DNA of 64,000 nt, from positions 9,332,459 through 9,396,458 of the forward strand of contig NW_020653750.1 in NCBI RefSeq assembly GCF_003589595.1, given 5' to 3'. This stretch comes from Hyposmocoma kahamanoa. Taxonomy: Eukaryota; Arthropoda; Insecta; Lepidoptera; Cosmopterigidae. Both the position numbers and the translations under genes were made by a program. This document shows, piece by piece, positions 21,590-33,184 of this stretch. The notes beneath the pieces were generated by a model. The model made no database searches. It was not told the DNA's origin and was given only the letters and a program-made list of their open reading frames with translations. Within the stretch, counting starts at the first letter, position 1; each line of letters opens with the position of its first letter.

Positions 21590-24224
21590 GGGTGTTTCTT
21601 CCGTTTCGTGCATATTCTGCGTCCAATGTAAATATCACGTTTTTTTCATAGAATATGTATATTGTTTATAAAATATACTAGACATGAGAATATGTTGCTT
21701 ACATGCATGTAGTACTTATGGTTACAGAAACATTGTTAACAAAATAAACCTGAATAATCTGTTCCAAATCTCACCTCCTTCGGCGTCCATTTACTGCTTT
21801 TCCTGATAAAATGTTAAAATTAAAGAAAAACTAAAATATTAAATACAAACATACTTACTTTATAAATAAATACATTAAACACACGTAGAATACGTGTAAT
21901 GTATTTTGATTTAATTGTACAATATTAATAGTATTTGAATAATTGAACTTTTGTCAAATTATTTTTCTAATTACGGGCATTGAAAGTATCTTTAAGAGAG
22001 AGTTTGCGTGTGACCTTCAACGTTGTTAAACCACTACTATGCCCCGCACACATCCTTCAGGTGCCCATAGAAGATTGAGAAGGACTCAAGTTCATTTATG
22101 GTAAAAAAATATAATCGTTTGAAGTGCCGAGGGAGGACATTATTTTGACTACGTTCTCTTTCCTTTCGTCGATTTTTGTAAGTAAGTATTTTTCATATTT
22201 TCTCTGATGTAGTTAATTATCAATACCAGTAAGTATTTATCTAATTTACAAAAATAAAAAACAGTGCCAAACCTCATTACTTTCTTCTTCACTACCTTCG
22301 TTTACCATCGCTATTTTAAGTGATGGTAATGAGGTCAAAATGATGGTAATTAGAATGTATTTTAGGGGAAACATTTTATTTTTACTATATTAATGACAAT
22401 CATAGACAGGTGTATTTATTTGAGTTGAAACGTGTGTTTATATTTGCAGATATCTCCGACAGGTAAAAATGATTAAAGATGCCAAAGAAAACTAAGCAAA
22501 TAAAACAACAGAAACAAGGGCACGATCGAGAAAAAATTTGTAGAATAAATAAAAACGACATTATGAAAAGAAAAAGTAAGAGAACGCTATATCGCTTTGA
22601 GTATACGTTTCTAAACCAAATAGCGATACTGAAGTATTCCCTCTGAAATAAGGCCCTCTCAATGAACCAACTCAAAATTCATTGCCTCGACCATCTATGA
22701 ACTGCCCCAACGAAAGCAATTCTTCGAAAACTTTGCTACCGCCACAAAAAACTAATAGGATTACCAACGAATGACATAGAAAAAAAAATAATAAAGAAGA
22801 GGATGCAATTCAGCAAACGCTTTATAGAGTAATGAAAAATAAGTTTCCCGTTTATATTATAAAAAAAAAGTTTAAAAGAGCTACTAATGACAGAGTTTTA
22901 CGATGATGATGTAGTGACTAGAATTGCAGCAGACATACAGAAATAGCTTTATTTTTTTCATGATTAGCCAATACTATCATGATTTTCCACAACTGAAATC
23001 TGTTACGTGGAATTATTTAGAATGTGGACATGGCAAAGGAGCTCAAGACGGAGTTATACAGATCAAGCTGTCCATATTTATAGCGGTGTTATAGTAGATT
23101 CGTTTTGCAAATTCTTGGGATATATCCAATCTAAAGCAAAAATCTGTGTGAGAAACTTTATTTTCTCTGTGAGAATGTTACTATTTGTAATCACGGGAAA
23201 CATATTGACACGTTGATATTCCTCCCTATGAAGATGTTAATACACTACAATTTCTTGAGTTTTTTGCATGAGATGAGAAAATATCAAACAGAAGGAAATA
23301 TCAAATGACACAAAAATTTTCAAGTACAAAAGCATCAACTAATTTCCAGACGAATTTACAAACAGGCAACACTCATGAAAAATCAAAATACTATATTAAC
23401 TAACTCATTGGAAAAATAAGCAGTGTTATATTGAAAAAAAATATATGCATAACTGTATGTTGAAAATTTTATAAAATGTATGAATGATAGTGAAGCTGAC
23501 AGGGAAGATGTCCAAATCAATAAAAATGGAACGTGTGTGGAGGTAACTAAAAGTGAAAAAAAATCTAGTGATTGATTATTTAATTCCCAATAAGTGTTTT
23601 GGCAGGATAGCATTTTTAGTTGTAGTGATTATATTACATAATATCCGATTGCGGATTATATCAAATAATTGTTTTTAGTTTCTATTTTTATAATTTCACT
23701 TAAAGATTTCTTTTAGATCTCATAATACTTAATAATATTATATTTGTTTTAATTTGTAACTCGATATTTTTTAAATATATAATTGGCTCGAAAATAAATT
23801 TTTCAATTGTTTCTATTTTATTTTTGACACTGACATTAATTTAGCCAATATTATGTTATGTTTCGATTATATAATATAAAGAAACATTTAAAATAGAAAT
23901 AATTTAAAGAAACATTTAAAATACCTTTTTGCATTTCATTCATTCATTTCATTTTATTTCCATTCATCCGTATTACCGTCGCACCAATTTTCCTTACTTT
24001 TTTTTATTATTGTCATTTCCCTCGATGAAGTTCTCATTACCTTTTCACTGCGATATTTCAATCAGTTATAATTTCATAATTATTGACAGTATGAAAATAT
24101 AATCTATACTATATTACAATATTAACTTTATATTTATATAAAATCGCATAAGGTTATAGCATTTCAACAATAATTCTAAAATTTAGAAATATCACCAAAT
24201 TTGCACAAAACGGAAGAAACACCC
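21590..24224. mobile_element. Decayed DNA transposon with terminal inverted repeats
   Basis: Both ends carry GGGTGTTTCTTCCGTTT in inverted orientation (21590-21606 and 24208-24224). The match extends to about 26 bp with two mismatches (next bases YGTGCAWATT). The 2.63 kb interior is very AT-rich and holds broken coding sequence, the best part being at 23008-23055. No target-site duplication is evident; the flanks are gtagtatta and atcgatata. The superfamily is not determined. Confidence 0.7.
22640..23620 (+). pseudogene. Broken transposon protein with GHGKGAxDGV motif
   Basis: The clearest coding remnant reads WNYLECGHGKGAQDGV at 23008-23055. Upstream fragments (YRVMKNKFPVYIIKKKFKRA near 22815-22880) and downstream ones (HGKHIDTLIFLP and EDVNTLQFLEFF near 23190-23265, then SEADREDVQINKNGTCVEV near 23490-23540) lie in different frames separated by stops. 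I know the W.(F/Y).E..HGKG..DG(V/I) pattern from uncharacterised insect proteins of likely transposon origin, but I cannot name the family with confidence. The location inside a pair of terminal inverted repeats supports it being that element's own protein. It is clearly non-functional. Confidence 0.5.
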
Positions 24225-25106
24225 ATCGATATACATAAGTTCGAATTCTATAGTAAAAAAAATGGATGAAATAAATAGCCTAGTTATAAATTTTGATAAC
24301 AAAAGAACTTCAAACTAAAAGAAAGGAATAAATCTTTGGGAACTAAACAAGTCTATGAAAGTAGGGAGGTAGGCGAAACAGTGACTGTAAAATCTCTTTG
24401 TTTATGTACACATACTTGCTGATAATAATCTTAAACGGGATTCACGTCTAGAATATGAATGTTGCAAGATACTGAATTTGTCCTTTTTGCATCCTTCCGA
24501 CTATCAAAAATAATAAACTTAAACGCTTTAGTAACCGCCTATTACGCTAACGAAGCAACTAGCAACCAACCTTAGGTGTGGAATTATTTTCTGGGTAAAT
24601 GCACACATAACATAGATATTCTAGCGCATATTCAAAGCTCAAGAATTTATAGTGTCATGCACTACCGATTTAGTTGTTCTAATGACTATTTTAGTACCGC
24701 TTTGGTTCTATCTATCTATGGTATTTGCTCCTAACTTCACATTTGTTACACATTTCGGATTTAATTGTTCTATTGACTGTTTTAGTACCAACTTATACTC
24801 TAGCCTAATTCGATGTAGAACATGTCAACAAACAAAAACACGTGATTTTTAGGGTTTTCACCTCAGACTGTTTACATTTGCCACAATTTCAATATTTTTC
24901 CCCGAAATTCGATTAGGCGAGGGATAATACTAATCTTGAAGTAATGTTTGTGATGAATTTTGGTTTAATGGAAGTTTCAAATAGCTAGTAAGTGATTTGA
25001 AACTAACATAAAAAGTTGACACCTAAGGATTTTTTGGTTTGAAGGAAGAGATTGCAAACATTCGTAGCAATGTATTAAATTAATATAAAATAAAATCTTA
25101 CAATAT
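24225..25106. other. Intergenic, nothing recognised
   Basis: AT-rich, between the decayed DNA transposon and the LINE. No open frames above 70 codons and no shared repeats. Confidence 0.4.
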
Positions 25107-25139
25107 TGTTCATCTACCATTACTACTATCTATATAGCA

Positions 25140-26420
25140 GTATGTATTAATGGGTATAACTTTACTTTATGTAAGAACGCAGATATAGTCGCGTTCCGGG
25201 AAACCTGGCTTCTATCGTATGATATACCTTTGCTAGGTACTATTAGTGATGATTTTGAGTACACAGGTAAGTCAGCAGTCGATCTGTCTGAGGGCCCGCT
25301 AATTGGGCGACCATACGGAGGTGTGGCTAACCTCTGGAAAAATGGAATTTTTAAATCGATTTCCGTAATGAACTGTACCAGTGACCGCTTGACGGCTATT
25401 AGGGCAATTATGTTTATTGATAAATACATAATTATAAGCAGTGTTTACATGCCTACCGAAAAACTTAGTAACCTTCCCATGTTCATGAATTGTTTGAGCA
25501 AACTAGGTGCAATAACGGAAAATAATAATATGGAGGCTATTTACATGTTAGGCGATTATAATGCTCATCCAGGCACCATGTTTTTTAATGATCTTTACAA
25601 TTATTGTATAGAGCAAGCGTGGGTGTGTGCAGACACCACAGTGTTAAATATAGATCCTGACACACACACTTTTGAAAGTAAGCAGAATGGTAGTTTCCGA
25701 TGGCTGGATCACTGCCTGGTGACACAGTCTGCGTGGCGTACAGTATGCGGTGTAAGCGTGGCTTCTGATGTCTATTGGTCTGATCATAGGCCTCTGATTG
25801 TGGAATGTGAATTGAACATAATACCACTTAAGTTAGAAATGACAAGCGCAGTGCGTAACAGGGTGCTTTGGGGTCAAAAATCTAATGATCAGATAGATAG
25901 GTATCACGAACTATGTAATAAGTATTTGAAAGATATTCAATATCCAGAATCATTCAGAAGTTGTGGTGAAAGCAGATATGCTGAACACTCTCACAAGCAG
26001 GTGCTGGATGAACTGTATAAAAGCACCGTGTCTATATTGTCTGAAGCTTCAGAAGTGACTGGTGAAGCGGATAACGTAGGTAAACGGCGTGTGATTGTTG
26101 GGTGGAATAAACATTTAAGTAGTGCGCATGAGCAGGCTCGACTTAAATATCAGATCTGGGTTTAGTACAACAAACCCAAAACCGGTACAGTTTGGCATGA
26201 AATTTGTGAAAGTCAAAGAATCTTCCGAGACAGGCTAAAGTGGTTTCAGAAAAATGAGGAACAGATGAGAATGGATATGATAACAGCGCATAGAGCCTCC
26301 AAGAACTTCGTCCAGTTTTGGAAGTTGACCAATAAACTGAACGTTAAGCCGAGTTTGCTTACACTGTGTCAGGCTGTAACACTGAGGGAGACATAGCTAA
26401 CATGTTTATGGTCAAATTTA
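25140..26420 (+). pseudogene. LINE endonuclease and linker, interrupted
   Basis: The frame reads NADIVAFRETWLLSYDIP near 25170-25220, with the catalytic Glu of the (Q/R)ETW block. It then gives GRPYGGVANLWK, the catalytic LGDYNAHPG block, LDHCLVT and the terminal WSDHRPLIVE block (SDH). These are the ordered motifs of an apurinic-endonuclease-like LINE nuclease that nicks target DNA. A TAG stop at 26163-26165 interrupts the frame, which then continues as YNKPKTGTVWHEI and HRASKNFVQFWKLTNKLN to another stop near 26395. The reverse transcriptase resumes in a different frame. Apart from this the endonuclease is well preserved, so decay is moderate. Confidence 0.8.
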
Positions 26421-27170
26421 AAGTTTCTTCCCCGCTAGCTATGCCACACAGGCCGCTTGATGCTGGGACCGGGAATGGGCGGGAAGTTTTGCATTTTTCG
26501 GCTAAGCAGGTGGATGAGGTAATAAGGAAAATGACGAGAGGAAAATTTCCAGATCACGGTGCTCTTAGCATTGAGCACCTGAAATGTGTGGGAGTGCATC
26601 TTCCCAGAGTGTTGGCTATGTTCTTCTCTGTGTGTATTAGGCATTCTCATTTGCCACCTGAAATGCTTAAAGCTATTGTGGTGCCAGTAGTTAAAAATAA
26701 AACGAGGGATATTGCCAGTCATGAAAATTACCGTCCGATATCGCTGGCCACAGTTGTTGCTAACGTGTTGGACAGTCTGCTGGACAAATATTTGGACCTG
26801 CACGACACTCAGTTCGGCTTTAGGCCAGGGCTTTCCACAGAAAGCGCCATATTATGTCTTAAGCAGACTGTACGATACACGGAGAGACGCACGCCGGTGT
26901 ACGCCTGTTTTCTTGATCTCTCTAAAGCTTTTGACTTGGTGGTTTATAACATTCTCTGGGACAAGCTCGAGAAGGCAGGTAGTGTGCTAAAGTGCTGGTA
27001 CACGAACCAGCAAAATAATATAAGATAGGGAGGGGCTTTCACGGATGCGTACAGGTTGGAGTATGGGGTGAGGCAGGGGGGTTTGACCTCGCCGAAGCTC
27101 TTCAACCTGTACGTAAAGGAACTGATCGTTGGACTCAATACATCAGTTATGCCGACGATATGGTGCTGCT
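26366..27170 (+). pseudogene. LINE reverse transcriptase, frameshifted
   Basis: An open piece at 26366-27028 has IRKMTRGKFPDHGALSIEHL, VPVVKNKTRD, HENYRPISLATVVANVLDSL, FGFRPGLSTESAI and CFLDLSKAFDLVVYNILW, which are RT blocks 1-3 with the first catalytic Asp in LDLSKAFD. After a frameshift near 27000, EYGVRQGGLTSPKLFNLYV (27056-27115) gives the GxxQG block. After another shift, SYADDMVLLG gives the YADD catalytic box at 27148-27159. The stretch between GxxQG and YADD is shortened, suggesting a small deletion. Catalytic residues remain but the protein cannot be made in one piece. Confidence 0.85.
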
Positions 27171-27773
27171 GGGTCTAACGGCGGGTTCAATTGCGGAGCT
27201 CCTTCGGTTTTGTGAGCAGTATACAAGTAATCACGGCCTTGTACACAATCGTGTCAAGAGTGAGTTTATGGTCTTTGGAATCCCCGGTAGTGTGAATGTG
27301 AAATGTCTTATGAACCTAAAGAGGGCGCTAAAGAGGGTAAGCAGATTTAAATATTTAGGATATTACTTGGCGGAGGATATTAGAGACCAAACTGACATTG
27401 ATCGTGAACATAGGGCGTTGGCTGCCAGATGTAATATGTTGGCACATAGATTCGCTCGCTGTAGTGAGGAAGCCAAAATAATCAATCCTTCTACACGGGT
27501 GGTCTATGGGTTAATTATACGCAGAAGGCACTCGGCGTCCTGCGCGTTCAATATAATAACGGTTTCAAGCTGCTGTTGGGACTACCGCGACATTGTAGCG
27601 CATCGTCGATGTTTGCTCAAGCGGGAGTAGACGACTTTTTTGCTGTGATGCGAAAAAAGACAGCGTCTCTACTCTCTAGACTGCGTTCTAGTGCTAACAG
27701 CATCCTGAAAACGTTGGCGGCTGAGCTCGATGCGCCGATGCTTCTTCATTTCGTCCAGGTTCTGGTGAGGTGA
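27160..27773 (+). pseudogene. LINE C-terminal region
   Basis: From the YADD box the frame continues as LLRFCEQYTSNHGLVHNRVK, SEFMVFG and RFKYLGYYLAEDIRDQTDID. The last is the FKYLG block that follows the RT palm in LINEs. A frameshift near 27510-27580 leads to LGLPRHCSASSMFAQAGVDD and a stop at 27771-27773. The LPR..SAS.MF block resembles the extreme C-terminus of this LINE group. No CCHC zinc finger is visible. Confidence 0.75.
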
Positions 27774-27931
27774 TGGGGTAATCGGCGGTGCTTCGAGTGT
27801 AATAATGTGTGTTTTTATGTTTTATATTTTGTCTCTATGTTTACTAACAATATATAATTGTAATAAAAATGTCTATATTTTACTAACAAGTGGGCCTTGG
27901 ATGCCAAATAAATTATTTATTATTATTATTA

Positions 27932-28981
27932 TTTATAAATAAATCAAAGGTATTATTAGGTTCTTTGCAAACTTTACAATATTTGGCTACGTAAGCAATT
28001 TTAAATAACAAAATGTTTATTCAAAATACTGCCTTACTTCGATGTAACCCAAATATGCTTATCTATATAAATTTCAATCACGCGAACAGGCCGTGGGCAG
28101 ACCTAGTTAAGTAATGGGCATGGACAAAAAATGTTTTTTACACCTGCCATCATTAAAGATTCTATGTCGAATTTGGTTAGAGTATAGACTTCTCTATGGT
28201 ATTTGCACCTATATAACTTCGAACGGTTACACCACAAAAGTTTTTCTTATGGGTAGTGGTAATGGCGCGTAACTCAATCTTGATCCGATAGTCGTAAAGA
28301 ATGCACTCTATAGCATAGAAGACATTGCAATATGAAATATAATAAATAACATATATAAGAAAATTTTTAACAAACGGTATCCTGGATACTGATTCAGATA
28401 TGACACACGCTTCCGCCGTGATTCCCAGCAATCAGAGGAGCAGGTAGCAGCTGGTCCAGGTTCCGAATCCATGGCAGTGCGCTGTCAGTGCTGATCTCAT
28501 AATGCTGTGGTCCAAGATTGCGGGTCACTGTATCAAACTCCCCTTTCGTCTTCGATACAGAGTAGTTTATAACCGGGCACTTAAAAAAACCCAGTATCAA
28601 TCCAAATTAAGCCATCCTCATCGCAGCACATGTGAACCAGCTTTTTCTTTATGACGAGGGTTTTGACAAATTAGCACGTCAGTGGAGATACAGCGCCCGT
28701 CCCACGGCCACCTATCAATATCGCGCCGTGGATCATTACTCAATATCAGTCAAGTGGAACTGCCCAATTTACAGCAACATTTAACTGATTTGATTGAATC
28801 CACCCAAAGTCATTATCACACATGGCAACTGCCACGTATATTTTTGCATATTACTTTTATGAAATTGGGCTTTTACCGTTTTATACGTGTAATTGAATTT
28901 TTCGTCCAAATTAAACCTTCTCGCTCTTCAATCGGGGCTGTGTAGGTTAATTGCATTGCTTTTGTGTATTATGTTTGTGTA
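27932..28981. other. Intergenic with unrecognised frames
   Basis: Two short frames stand out by composition, a minus-strand one at 28394-28600 (contains KTKGEFDTVTRNLGPQHYEI) and a plus-strand one at 28682-28945. Neither shows a domain I recognise. The G+C content of 28390-28780 is raised, so a decayed retroelement or a host exon is possible. Confidence 0.3.
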
Positions 28982-29484
28982 GCATCGAGTATATAACCAG
29001 GAATAGAGACGAAATGTCATTTAATTTGTTTGAAAACTATTCTGCCATGTCATTACTGTGACAACTGCGCTCCGATTGGCTAGCCCGAGTTCGAAACAAT
29101 TGACGGGTGTCGTCAATGGGTGTCGTCGACTGTTTCTCTTCAAATTGACCAGTTAACTCGAACTTTGCTATAATGGACGAAAATTGCAAAATTACATATT
29201 TAATTACCGATGAAATGTAATTCCGTTTGTTTTGTAACTAGATGTTTTGCTGTTTTTCCCACACCACCGAATAGAGCAGCACGGCATTGTTAAAGATATT
29301 ATCATTATTACAATAAATACAGAATATTTTTGGAATACACGGAGACGTACACACAGGTCAGTGGTTGGCCTGTCTTTATTTCAGTTCAAACAAGAGTTGA
29401 TATTTATAAGAGCTGTATCGCTAATGTGTTACCAGGAATATATGGCCCTTATTTCGTCTCTATTTCTGGTTATATACTCGATGT
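28982..29484. repeat. Inverted repeat pair around 0.43 kb
   Basis: The arm GCATCGAGTATATAACCAGG followed by aatagagacgaaat (28982-29015) recurs in reverse complement at 29450-29484 with about two mismatches. It could be a MITE with eroded ends or two opposite copies of one short repeat. The intervening sequence shows no coding potential. Confidence 0.6.
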
Positions 29485-29525
29485 TGTGTAGTAATGACAG
29501 GAGTACCCATTTGCCTTTTTTTTTT

Positions 29526-29740
29526 TCAAAGTCAAAGTCAAAGTCAAATAGTTTATTTGCGTGTTACAGTAAGACATATAAAATACAATTTAAGTTGGTT
29601 GGTTATTGTACAAGTATCATGTAACGCCCTGTAAGGGCTTTATTCTATTCTTAGGTTTAACTTCAGCAGTTGAGGCACTACGTAAAAATACATTCATTGT
29701 TTTTGCGTATTATACTTGTTTATTAAAATATTGTATTATT
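29526..29740 (-). repeat. LINE 3' end with TTTGAC-repeat tail
   Basis: Read on the minus strand it ends aaataaactatttgactttg then actttgactttga, the typical 3' tail of Jockey/CR1-type LINEs with hexanucleotide repeats. The sequence rightwards to 29740 would be its 3' UTR, cut by the family A insertion. No coding part is recognisable. Confidence 0.45.
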
Positions 29741-30005
29741 TTAGTAGCAGTAGAGTTCCTTGTGAAAGAGTTTGCCCTGGAAAGTACTACCACTTTAGCT
29801 ATAGCGGTACTGCCTTCTGGTTTTGCTGGTGAAATTACAGGTACATGGGGCTTGTCAATTTGTCTCAGACTAAAGGGCACAGTGGCAGTGCCTCTCAGAT
29901 TTTTGTGATTTAAATCACAAAAATTTAAACTACAATTGTTATGGACAGGCGTGTCGCTTACCACTAGACAGACTTATTTCTCCCGTCACTAGGTCATATA
30001 AAAAA
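29741..30005 (+). repeat. Family A retroposon
   Basis: Starts tagcagtagagttccttgtg, carries tgaaattacaggtacatggg, gggcacagtggcagtgcctc, atggacaggcgtgtcgctta and ends cccgtcactaggtcatataa with an A run. A local duplication near 29905-29930 (gatttaaatcacaaa) replaces the usual aaagctctgagtgg block. Confidence 0.8.
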
Positions 30006-31078
30006 AATACTAATTGTATTAAGAAAACATACGTCCTAAAGTAAAGGCTGAAACTAATCAAATGCTTTTAGACATGGAAGTTTCGTCACCGTCATTACGT
30101 ATTCTGGATACGAAACTAGTGGATTGTTCTTGGTTAAAACTTACATAGGATATGTGCAATACCCACACAGCGTCTGAGTTTGCAAAAACTCTTTAAGACC
30201 TTTGCACACAAATAATTTTTTAACGTAAAAGGACAATAATAATAATAAGATATATGCATAAGCACATTTACAGTAAAATAGGTAAATAAAGGTATAGTTT
30301 CTGAAATGTAGTGGAATCTAATGCTAACGAAAATGATGGAGCCTCAGTACTACATACTGATTTTCAGGTTCCACTTTGATTACTGCTTTGATCTGCAGAC
30401 AATTATTATCAAACTTCACAACAATCATATTTTAAATTTGTGGAACACGCTTGATATTAAATGATTATTATGATGAAGATGGCACATATACATATGTATA
30501 TTGCAAGTAAATAACAGGTATAAACGGCACTAAAACAGGTTTCTTATTACAAATAAACTAATGCCAAACTTAGTCTCCAAAAATTCATATACTCTTTATA
30601 ATTATAACGATAATATTAAATTATAAGAACTTGCAATGCGGTCCTATTTGCAGAGTATAATGTATGACATGAAAGCTGGAAACAATTGAAGAAAGTTATT
30701 TGAAATCATCGAATTTAATCAAAGAAATTCCATTGATAACAAAATCAACTTTTGTCATAACGACATCTGACATGTTCCTAATTTAACTTTTAATTTATTT
30801 ATACGTGACATGGGCAAGTCGTGATCACGCTCATTATTACATTCAAATTCGGTTTAATGTTCAATATAATCAGTGTGAAATAAAGAATAGAGTTAATTTA
30901 TTTCTTACATTTTAAAGTACATAGTTTAAAATTAAATTTAACGAAATAGTAAATTTAAATTTAAATGAAAAAATTAAATTTAAAAAAAAAACAAGAAAGT
31001 AATTTTATATATAAATAAAATGTTTATTGTAAGTAAAAAGGTTGTTGTCTTGTTAACTTTGATTTTTTTACGTGATAC
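30006..31078. other. Intergenic, nothing recognised
   Basis: Strongly AT-rich, in particular 30900-31010. No frames or shared repeats. Confidence 0.45.
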
Positions 31079-31340
31079 TAAGTGACGGGACGAACAATCC
31101 GTGCGCCTGTTGGTAAGCGACACGCCTGTCTATAGCAGTTGCAGTGCCACTAACAGCGTGAAATCGCAAATATCTGAGGGACACTGCCATTGCGCCCGTC
31201 GCCCTGAGATATTAGATATAAGTTGATAAGTCGCATGTGCCTGTAATTTCAAAACCAGAATACAGTAATGCTCATTACTACATGGCGGCAGAAATAGGTA
31301 AGGTGGCAGTACTTCTCTGGACGAACTCTTTCACAAGGAG
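31079..31340 (-). repeat. Family A retroposon
   Basis: Minus orientation: taagtgacgggacgaacaat, gcgacacgcctgtctatagc, gggacactgccattgcgccc, ttactacatggcggcagaaa and ctggacgaactctttcacaa. The fragment around ccagcacccttacccttc is deleted. Confidence 0.8.
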
Positions 31341-31616
31341 TGTAAATATTGTGTACAATTGTAATATGGAAGTTAGATTTATAATATTACATGTGTTATA
31401 GTTCTGAGTTTTATTTGTAGCTTGTCATCTGTAGTTGTACTTTATTAAATAAAATAAAAAAACTTTATTCCCCAACCCTTTTTAAAAGCCTTTACGTAAT
31501 ACATTTAATGGAAACTTTTGATGAGCAATACAATCAGGACCACGCCACATGTTATTACAGTGGTTTGGTGATGACTTCGTTACCTTTTACGTTGATTCAT
31601 ACTTTTTCTTCTATCT

Positions 31617-31990
31617 TTAGATAGATAGATAGATAGATATCACGTTTATTCAGCACAAATACAAACAGGAACAAAACATTTACAATCACTTCACAGAGTA
31701 TAACATAAAAGCACATAGAACATTCATTATCAATTTTATACATATTTATATAAAATACATACTGCGAGAAAAACAAAAACTGAATATATATATACTGAAT
31801 AAGAACTGATAAAATTTTAATGTACCTATGACTACAGTTTGTGCTAAAATGGCCCTGACTCAGCATAAATACTGTAGACCGAGAGAAGTCAAACAGTGCT
31901 GGTTTTCTGCCAGTACCATATGGTGAGCGATCGCAGCCCAGTAAGCCATGCCACCAAAGTGCATCCCACGCAAATATATATACCTAACTC
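31617..31990 (-). repeat. Interspersed repeat ending in (ATCT)n
   Basis: A (TAGA)n microsatellite at 31617-31640 borders about 350 bp that on the minus strand reads as tggtactggcagaaaaccag, tctcggtctacagtatttat and gctgagtcagggccatttta before the tetranucleotide run. This looks like the 3' UTR and tail of a non-LTR element, but no coding part is attached. Confidence 0.4.
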
Positions 31991-32121
31991 TATATATATC
32001 AAGTAAAAGTGTAAGATGTAAAGCAAATAATGTAAATAGTGTAAGTAATGAAGGTAAGCAATATAAATAATAATGTAAGTTTACAAACATAATATTAAAT
32101 TATAACAATAGCCACCAAATA

Positions 32122-32123
<2 letters not shown>

Positions 32124-32187
<64 letters not shown>

Positions 32188-32211
32188 GTAATATATATAT
32201 ATATATATATA
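32124..32211. repeat. (AT)n microsatellite
   Basis: About 88 bp of nearly pure alternating A and T with occasional gta and taa interruptions. Confidence 0.95.
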
Positions 32212-32714
32212 GGTACGGAGATTCAGGTTTACAGGTATCAAACGCATTGGTTAGGGAAATATCTATGTAGCGAGACACATCTGCTCTGACAAAGGATGTT
32301 TTTTATATTTACGCTTAAATCGTCTTTTATTATTACCTGAAATGATTTTATTTATTTATATATTTATTTAAAGATAGATCAACAGCTTAATAGTAAATTA
32401 AATAATAATAATAACAGCTGAGAGCCAATTACAGGTCCTCACAAGTAAAAATATAATAAGGAATCTGAGCGCACAATTTACCTAACTTGTAGTATAAAAC
32501 ATACAAAAAACGAAAATACTCAGAAGTTGTAAGCCACTTAGAGTCAAAGAAGTGCTCACTCAGTGCTCTCATTGTCGAAATCACACTCATATTGAAAAGA
32601 TCCAGATCAAAAGATTACATAAAATGTTAAAATTATTGCTTGCACGTCACATAAACTCGTATTGCCTGTAATTAGTTCGGGCCTGAGGTAGAAACAAAAG
32701 TGAATTGTTTCTAA
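32212..32714. other. Intergenic, nothing recognised
   Basis: AT-rich, including an attta-rich patch and aataataataata run around 32340-32415 that may be a decayed LINE or SINE tail. Confidence 0.4.
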
Positions 32715-33024
32715 GGGTCGTATTCCAGAACTCTACTCAATGCTCAAGTCAGGATTTGTGTATGATTTAAAACACTGGAAACACGATCCTAATGGCAACG
32801 GCTTTAAATCATACTCATGAAGGGTAAGGGTGCTGGTGAAATTACAGGTACATGGCACTTGTCAACTTGTGGCAGTGCCACTGAGATCTTTGCGATTTTA
32901 AGCTCTGAGTGGTACTGCAACTGTTATGGACAGGCGTGTAGCTTACCATCAGGCGCACGACTTACTCGTCCCGTCACTTGATATTATAAAAAAAATCAAT
33001 ACTGACTTGAGCAGTAAGTAGAGT
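32715..33024. mobile_element. MITE family E split by a family A insertion
   Basis: The left part 32715-32818 (gggtcgtattccagaactct through caactc-like to ttaaatcatactca) and the right part about 32996-33024 (ctgacttgagcagtaagtag) together match the family E copy at 13166. The middle of the right arm is interrupted by family A DNA, and the outer end of the right arm is lost at the junction with SINE B. Confidence 0.75.
32819..32995 (+). repeat. Family A retroposon, 5'-truncated, inside MITE E
   Basis: Begins abruptly at gaagggtaagggtgctggtg and ends cccgtcacttgatattataa plus an A run. Flanks aatcatact and aatcaatact form an approximate target-site duplication. Truncation at one end plus a constant A-rich end and a duplication argue that family A spreads by target-primed reverse transcription. 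Confidence 0.75.
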
Positions 33025-33030
33025 CACTCA

Positions 33031-33184
33031 CGAAGGAAACGTATCGCAGGTGCCATGGACACACAACACTCAAATTCATGAGACAAATGAATGTAGGCAT
33101 ACAAATATTTTTCCCGGCCCGAGAATCGAACTCGGGACCTCTGCGTAGCAGACCAGTATGGTAACCGTTCGGCCACGGAGACAG
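33031..33184 (-). repeat. SINE family B, tail-less copy
   Basis: The head is preserved (gtctccgtggccgaacggtt, B box ggttcgattc on the minus strand), as is the body up to the tgccatggcacc equivalent. The 3' third and TTATT tail are missing. Confidence 0.75.

Larger units (their letters stand above)
25107..27931 (+). mobile_element. Non-LTR retrotransposon (APE endonuclease type), broken
   Basis: One element in plus orientation: endonuclease (25140-25830), linker, reverse transcriptase (26366-27170), C-terminal region to 27773, a 3' UTR of about 135 bp and a terminal aataaattatttattattatt tail at about 27906-27931. The endonuclease N-terminus is degraded, so the copy is probably 5'-truncated or eroded there. 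No target-site duplication could be fixed because the 5' edge is unclear. The clade is not determined; gene order fits the APE-bearing LINEs without RNase H. Confidence 0.85.

Noticed and set aside
29247..29624. 125-codon plus-strand frame
   Set aside because: Ends in a LINE tail repeat (SKSKSKSNS from gtcaaa repeats) and crosses an inverted repeat arm; not gene-like.
31597..32278. Tyr/Ile-rich frames at 31597-31866 and 32081-32278
   Set aside because: They translate the AT-rich repeat and the (AT)n microsatellite.
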